DNA from: Synchiropus splendidus
Taxonomy: Eukaryota > Chordata > Actinopteri > Syngnathiformes > Callionymidae
Assembly: GCF_027744825.2 (NCBI RefSeq)
Contig: NW_026527057.1
Location: 124,001-188,000 of the forward strand
Length of the DNA stretch: 64,000 nt
Direction: 5' to 3'
Shown: positions 62,890-64,000 of the stretch, one piece after another
How positions within the stretch are numbered: the first letter of the stretch is position 1
Layout: every line of letters starts with the position of its first letter
Position numbers and translations under genes: made by a program
Notes under the pieces: generated by a model
Seen by the model: the letters and a program-made list of their open reading frames with translations, nothing else
The model's database searches: none
Told to the model about the DNA's origin: nothing

Positions 62890-64000
62890 TTCCAGAACGA
62901 CAAACATAAAAATGTTGATAACTTTGGAAAAACACTTCAGACAGCTTAGATTTGATGTGCAACTACTAGAAAGACCCTATCTGCTATAGGAGGAGGCGAA
63001 CATTTCATGTTCTGAAGCTTCCCTGAAAAGTTATGGCACAATGCAGAAAACGCGTTTTCAGCCTGAGATTAGGTTGATTCCGGAACGCCAAACATAAGAA
63101 TGTTGATAACTTTGGAAAAACACTTCAGACAGCTTGGATTTGTTGTGCAACTACTAGAAAGACCCTTTCTGCTATAGTGGGATGTTAAAATTTCATGTTC
63201 TGAAGCTTCCCTGCAAAGTTATGGCAAAATATGTAAAACGCGTTTTCAGGCTGAGATGAGGTGTGTTCCGGAACGCCAAACATAAAAATGTTGATAACTT
63301 CAGAAAACCACTTCAAGACAGCTTAGATTTGATGTGCAACTACTAGAATGACCTTTTCTGCTATAGTGGGAGTTTAAAATTTCATGTTCTGAAGCTTCCC
63401 TGCAAATTTATGGCGTAATGCAGAAGACGCGTTTTCAGTCGGAGATAAGGTCGATTCCGTTACGCCAAACATAAAAATGTTGATAACTTTGGAAAAACAC
63501 TTTCGACAGCTTAGATTTGATGTGCAACTACTAAAAAGACCCTTTCTGCTATAGTGGGAGGTAAAAAATTTCATGTTCTGAAGCTTTCCTGCAAAGTTAT
63601 GGCAAATTGCGTAAAATGCGTTTTCAGCCTGAGATAAGGTTGTTTCTGGAACGCCAAACATAAAAATGGTTTTAACTTTGGAAAAACACTTCAAACAGCT
63701 TAGATTTGATGTGCAACTACTAGAAAGACCCTTTCTGCTATAGTTGGAGGTGAAAATTTCATGTTCTGAAGTTTCCCTGCAAAGTTATGGCACAATGCAG
63801 AAAACACGGTTTCAGTCTGAGATAAGGTTGATTCCGGAACGCCAAACATAAGAATGTTGATAACTTTGGAAAAACACTTCAGACAACTTAGATTTGATGT
63901 GCAACTACGAGAAATACCCTTTCTGCTATAGTGGGAGGAGAAAATTTCATGTTCTGAAGTCTCCCTGCAAAGTTACGGCACAATGCAGAAAACGCGTTTT
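62890..64000 (+). repeat. 9-monomer HOR, unit 3 (partial)
   Basis: Follows units 1 and 2 until 63831. From 63832 it reads TTCCGGAACGCC with CATAAGAATG, GAAATACCC and GTCTCCC, where units 1 and 2 have TTCTGGAACG with AATATTG and CTTCTGACTGC. The continuation matches the monomer starting at 57434, about 34 monomers upstream. The window ends inside this monomer. Confidence 0.8.

Larger units (their letters stand above)
620..64000 (+). repeat. 188-bp satellite DNA array, head to tail
   Basis: Every part of this span aligns to one monomer, phased here from TTCCGGAACGCC to the GATAAGGTGGG or GATAAGGTCGA tail. Monomer starts fall at 1031, 1219, 1407, 1595, 1783, 1971, 2159 and so on, exactly 188 bp apart. 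Waypoints at 10054, 20580, 30740, 39955, 50289, 60067 and 63832 stay within -3 to +9 bp of that register. That gives 334 periods between 1031 and 63832. All monomers have the same orientation, and I saw no inversion or inserted element. Landmarks in order are the TTCCGGAA dyad, the AACAT-AAAA-ATGTT hairpin, GGAAAAACACTTCAGACAGC, AGAAAGACCCTTTCTGC, TAGTGGGAGG, the GAAGCTTC dyad and the GAAAACGCGTTTTC dyad. The array continues past the right end of the window, which stops mid-monomer. The plus strand is an arbitrary choice. I do not recognise the family by name. Confidence 0.97.
51300..64000 (+). repeat. Satellite territory D6 (D4-like)
   Basis: About 67 monomers up to the window end. Markers are TTCCAGAACGCC (a CpG to CpA change in the TTCCGGAA dyad), GAAATACCC with GGGAGGAGAA and GAAGTCTCCC, GTTTCTGGAACGCC with AAAATGGTGTTAAC or AAAATGGTTTTAAC, and CATAAGAATG. 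A subtype with ATGGCAAAATATGTAAAACGCG or the related ATGGCAAAAAATG recurs at about 53820, 55510, 56070, 56260, 59830, 61530 and 63220, and once at 38590 in D4. Confidence 0.75.

Noticed and set aside
1275..63694. Many 60-144-codon open frames on both strands across the array, with recurrent peptides
   Set aside because: They are the monomer translated in different frames. 188 is not divisible by 3, so frames rotate and close within one to three monomers. The plus frame is interrupted by TAG in the common CTATAGTGGG form and is open only where it reads CTACAG, CTATTG or similar. No gene structure surrounds them.
620..64000. CRISPR array
   Set aside because: Repeats are contiguous 188-bp units with no unique spacers, and the context is eukaryotic satellite DNA.
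620..64000. Intact CENP-B box
   Set aside because: No monomer I examined has TTCGnnnnAnnCGGG on either strand. The closest, TTTCGAAAAACACTTC, lacks the GGG.
1031..64000. Heat-shock element built from GAAgcTTC and TTCcgGAA
   Set aside because: Each is only a two-unit dyad. HSF binding normally needs three alternating units, and the neighbouring GAA/TTC triplets are at the wrong spacing.
620..64000. Transposon or retroelement inserted in the array
   Set aside because: The 188-bp register holds at waypoints throughout, within -3 to +9 bp, and I saw no stretch without monomer landmarks.
620..64000. Tandemly repeated protein-coding domain such as a silk or mucin
   Set aside because: A coding repeat would keep a length divisible by 3 and one open frame across units. 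Neither holds here.

Overview
The window looks like eukaryotic, most likely animal, chromosomal DNA. It contains the left edge and about 63.4 kb of the interior of one large satellite array. I find no protein-coding gene, RNA gene, transposon body or CRISPR array I can support. The taxon cannot be named from the sequence. The reasons for calling it eukaryotic are a long head-to-tail satellite with a nucleosome-sized period, TA/GA microsatellites in the flank, and CpG-biased variation.

Layout. Positions 1-619 are non-satellite flank. They hold a poly-A run, a TGACGTCA palindrome, a 19-bp dyad, a (TA)n tract running directly into a (GA)n tract, and a distant short inverted repeat. From about 620 to the right end the sequence is tandem 188-bp monomers, all in one orientation. 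I phase each monomer at its TTCCGGAACGCC motif. The first units (620-1030) are degenerate but already in exact 188-bp register. From 1031 to 63832 there are 334 periods with a net drift of only +9 bp, so insertions and deletions are rare. A consensus-like monomer is about 41% GC by hand count.

Inside the array, monomer subtypes form territories: D1 (about 1.0-9.9 kb), D2 (9.9-19.9), D3 (19.9-32.4), D4 (32.4-38.8), D5 (38.8-51.3) and D6 (51.3-64.0). D5 repeats D3-type sequence and D6 shares D4-type monomers, giving an A-B-A'-B' pattern. Within territories there are many local higher-order repeats (HORs) of 3, 4, 5, 6, 7, 8, 9, 10, 12 and 13 monomers. The clearest is at 33.9-38.5 kb, where successive units have 6, 7, 7 and 4 monomers. 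The length changes there coincide with hybrid monomers, which record individual unequal crossovers.

Each monomer carries a cluster of short perfect dyads (GAAAACGCGTTTTC, GTTCCGGAAC, AACAT-AAAA-ATGTT) within about 60 bp, plus GAAGCTTC. There is no intact CENP-B box. A centromeric or pericentromeric role is plausible but is inference only. The many 60-140-codon open frames on both strands are by-products of the repeat: 188 is not a multiple of 3, so frames rotate and close within one to three monomers.
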